Below are positions 61,571-64,000 of a stretch of 64,000 bases of DNA, one piece after another. A program made the translations under genes and the position numbers. The stretch comes from Mycoplasmoidaceae bacterium. Its GTDB lineage: Bacteria; Bacillota_I; Bacilli_A; Mycoplasmatales; Mycoplasmoidaceae. The stretch is from positions 1-64,000 of the forward strand of contig JAKSVP010000002.1 in NCBI GenBank assembly GCA_024427265.1. Reading direction: 5' to 3'. How positions within the stretch are numbered: the stretch's first letter is position 1; the number at the start of each line of letters is the position of its first letter. The notes beneath the pieces were generated by a model that did no database searches, had not been told where the DNA came from, and saw only the letters and a list, made by a program, of their open reading frames with translations.

Positions 61571-62639
61571 ACTTTGTGATTATATCAAACAAAGAAGAGA
61601 GAAATTTGATGGTGCTGAACAACTTCCAATTCGTGGTGTTTCAAGAATGGGTTTTATTTCTCCAAAACAAAAAAATGCTGACACTTCCATCTACAATGTC
61701 TTTTATAAAAATGATTTTGTTTTTAATCCCGCACGAATGGAACTGAATTCCATTTATTTGAATACAAAATATGACAAAGCTATATGCTCATCACTTTATG
61801 AAGTTTTTTATGTAACAAAACCAGATGAACTTCTTCCTGAATATTTGAATTTGTTCATCAAAAGGGATGAATTCGCCCGACAATGTTGATTTAATGCCAT
61901 TGGTTCTGCAAGAAATTATTTTAGAGTATCATCATTAGGTGAATTTGAAATAGAGATCCCAAGTATAGATATTCAAAGAAAATTTGTAAATATTTATAAT
62001 GCTTTGATAAAAAATCAAGAAATTTATGAATCGAGATTAGATGATTTAAAAAAGACTTCAGAATTACTTGTTGAGCAATTGAAAAAGAACGAAAAGTTAG
62101 TCCCTATTGGTAAATATATTACTGAGAAAAAAATAATTAATAGAGATTTTAAAATTAAAAAATTATTTGGGTTAAATAATCAAAACGGGTTTCAAAAGCC
62201 TAGTTCTATGTCAAAAGGTTCTGATATTAGAAGGTATAAGTGCGTTTCATACAATGACATTGTTTATCCACCACCACATTTTGGGGAAATAGGCACTATA
62301 GGAATTTTTAAAAATGATGCAGGTGTTGTGTCACCAATGTATACCGTTTTCGCAGTTAATCAAAACGAACTATATCCTGATTACTTAATGATATGATTGA
62401 AGAGAAGGCAATTTATGCGTTTTGCTTTCTTTAGTTCTTGTGATAGCATTAGAGACACTTTTGATTTAGAAAAATTGTCAGAATATAAAATACCAATTCC
62501 TTCTATTGAAAAGCAAAAAGCGATTGCCGATATTTATAAATGCTATTGCAACAGAAACAAAATTAATGAGGCTCTAAAACAGCAAATCAAAAATATATGT
62601 TCTGTTTTGATATCAGGTTCTATGCAGTATAGGGGTTAA
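61551..62639 (+). CDS. hsdS: Type I R-M specificity subunit
   Basis: A 362-aa protein with two target-recognition half-domains, each followed by a coiled helix: first ..RVSSLGEFEIEIPSIDIQRK.. then LDDLKKTSELLVEQLKKNEK; second ..DTFDLEKLSEYKIPIPSIEK. This symmetry is typical of HsdS; each half reads one part of the bipartite target. No inverted repeats or second hsdS are visible inside the window, so phase inversion is not indicated here. Confidence 0.9.
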
Positions 62640-62640
62640 T

Positions 62641-64000
62641 ATGAATAAACAATTTAATGAGACAGAACTAGAAAATGCAATAATTAAGCTATTTAAAAAG
62701 AATGGTTATTTATATTCTAATGGTGAAACCATTCACAGAAAATATACTGATATTCTTTTAAGAGATGATCTGCTATCTTTTATTAAAAATCGATTTAAAG
62801 ATTTAAGTGATAAAGAATATGAGAAAATTATCGCTCATATTGAGAATATAACATCGTCACCATTATTTATAGGCAATAAAGAAACTCACAAAATCATAAC
62901 CGAAGGTTTTAATTTAATTCATGATAACAAAAATCAATTAACCACACACATTAACTATATAGATTTTGAACATCCCGAAAATAACATTTTCAGAATCGTT
63001 AACCAATATACAGTTGAAGATGTAGAAATCAGGCGTCCCGACCTATTAATATTTATTAACGGCATTCCATTAATAATATTTGAATTTAAAAGTGCAATTG
63101 CAGAAGAAGCTACAATTTTTGATGCTTGAAAACAAATCAATATTCGTTACGCCAGAGGCATACCTAACTTAATGAAATATTGTTTGATGTCATCAATAAG
63201 CGATGGTGCCAATTCTAAAATAGGAACTATCTTCTCACCATACAAATATTATTATGCTTGATCAAAAATTAAGGATACAGATAACATATCTGTTGGAATT
63301 TCATCATTAATTACTATGATTAAAGGCGCTTTTTCAAAAGATAGACTTATATCTATTATTAGAGATTTCATTTTTTATCCTAACAATCCAGAAAAAGAAG
63401 AAGTAATTATTTGTCGCTATCCACAGTATTTTGCAGCAAATAAAATGTTAATCAATTTGAAAAACCATATAAAACCTAAAGGTGACGGCAAAGGAGGTAT
63501 TTATTTTGGTGCGACTGGATCAGGCAAAACATACACGATGCTATATTTATCGAGATTATTAATGACTCATGAACGGGACATATTCAATAACCCAACTATT
63601 GTTATCATTACTGATAGAGATGATTTGGAAAATCAAACAACCAAAGTTTTTGCCTCAGCAAAAGAGATGCTAAAAGAAAAATCTGTTAGAAGTATTGAAA
63701 CTAGAGCAGATTTGTATAAAACATTAAAAGCTCAAGAAAGCGGCGGAATTTATATCACTACTATTCAAAAATTTTGTGAAGATACAGGATTATTATCTAA
63801 TAGATCAAATATTATTTGCATATCGGATGAAGCACATAGATCGCAAACAAATATTGGTGGTAAATTAAAAACAACATCAAGTGGCGTTGTAGAAAAATTT
63901 GGTTTTGCCGAATATTTAAGACGTAGCTTCCCTAATGCAACCTATTGTGGTTTTACTGGGACTCCAACAGATGATGCAATTAATGTATTTGGGCCAGTTG
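62641..64000 (+). CDS. hsdR: Type I R-M endonuclease/translocase (partial, runs off window)
   Basis: The first 453 aa of HsdR. N-terminal nuclease: RRPDLLIFINGIPLIIFEFK (PD..ExK core, about residues 127-146). Then the SF2 translocase: YFGATGSGKTYTML (Walker A), ITDRDDLE, ISDEAHRSQ (DEAH box) and CGFTGTP. It starts 1 nt after the hsdS stop. The rest of the motor and the C-terminal helical domain lie beyond 64000. Confidence 0.95.

Noticed and set aside
61551..62639. hsdS as an invertible (phase-variable) specificity gene
   Set aside because: No second hsdS, recombinase gene or inverted target-domain repeats were seen within the window; the region beyond 64000 is unseen.

Overview
The window is from a wall-less bacterium of the Mollicutes (Mycoplasma/Malacoplasma-like). 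Base composition is very AT-rich. UGA is read as tryptophan almost everywhere: most genes only become full length when in-frame TGA codons are read through, and UAA/UAG are the stops. About fifteen genes start with a short basic/hydrophobic signal peptide ending in a lipobox Cys (VGC, ISC, ASC). No 16S, complete 23S or tRNA gene was seen. The BspA-type repeats, GxGYxYP protein and exported peptidases suggest a gut- or protist-associated host niche, but that is inference.

Region 1 (1-23.1 kb) is built on an unusual scaffold. Fourteen 5S rRNA-derived units, intact to badly decayed, all lie on the plus strand. Almost every unit is followed by the same intrinsic terminator (ACTAGG..CCTAGT plus T-tract), and the next promoter often begins inside that T-tract. 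The unit at 2488-2590 is the cleanest and is preceded by the last ~180 nt of a 23S rRNA, a relic of an rRNA operon 3' end. Between the units sit lipoproteins (BspA-like, two M20 dipeptidases, an amidohydrolase), a likely toxin-immunity pair, and five Fic-family genes plus one Fic pseudogene. A 1.4-kb block carrying a Fic gene and a putative structured ncRNA is duplicated almost identically at 7.05-8.46 and 20.25-21.67 kb.

Region 2 (24-46 kb) has a multi-TM membrane protein, a caspase-fold (clan CD) lipoprotein, a GxGYxYP lipoprotein, flavin reductase, ATP-grasp, acetyltransferase, two copies of a DUF2779 nuclease-like gene (one decayed), a BRO-Fic fusion, and a minus-strand lipoprotein cassette array. 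Nine copies of a 12+12 bp palindrome sit just upstream of -10 boxes here and may define a regulon. Two cassette lipoproteins carry single-base frameshifts.

Region 3 (45.5-64 kb) is defence-rich: a nucleotidyltransferase-fold gene divergent from an AbiEi/AbiEii pair, then (after superoxide reductase, tiny ORFs, a KTSC protein and oligoendopeptidase F) an AIPR-Z1 helicase operon, two near-identical small XRE regulators, several unrecognised genes, and a type I restriction-modification operon hsdM-hsdS-hsdR that runs off the window end.

Genes probably act as three layers: a surface lipoprotein repertoire rearranged through shared repeats, Fic/toxin modules each with its own operator, and a defence island.
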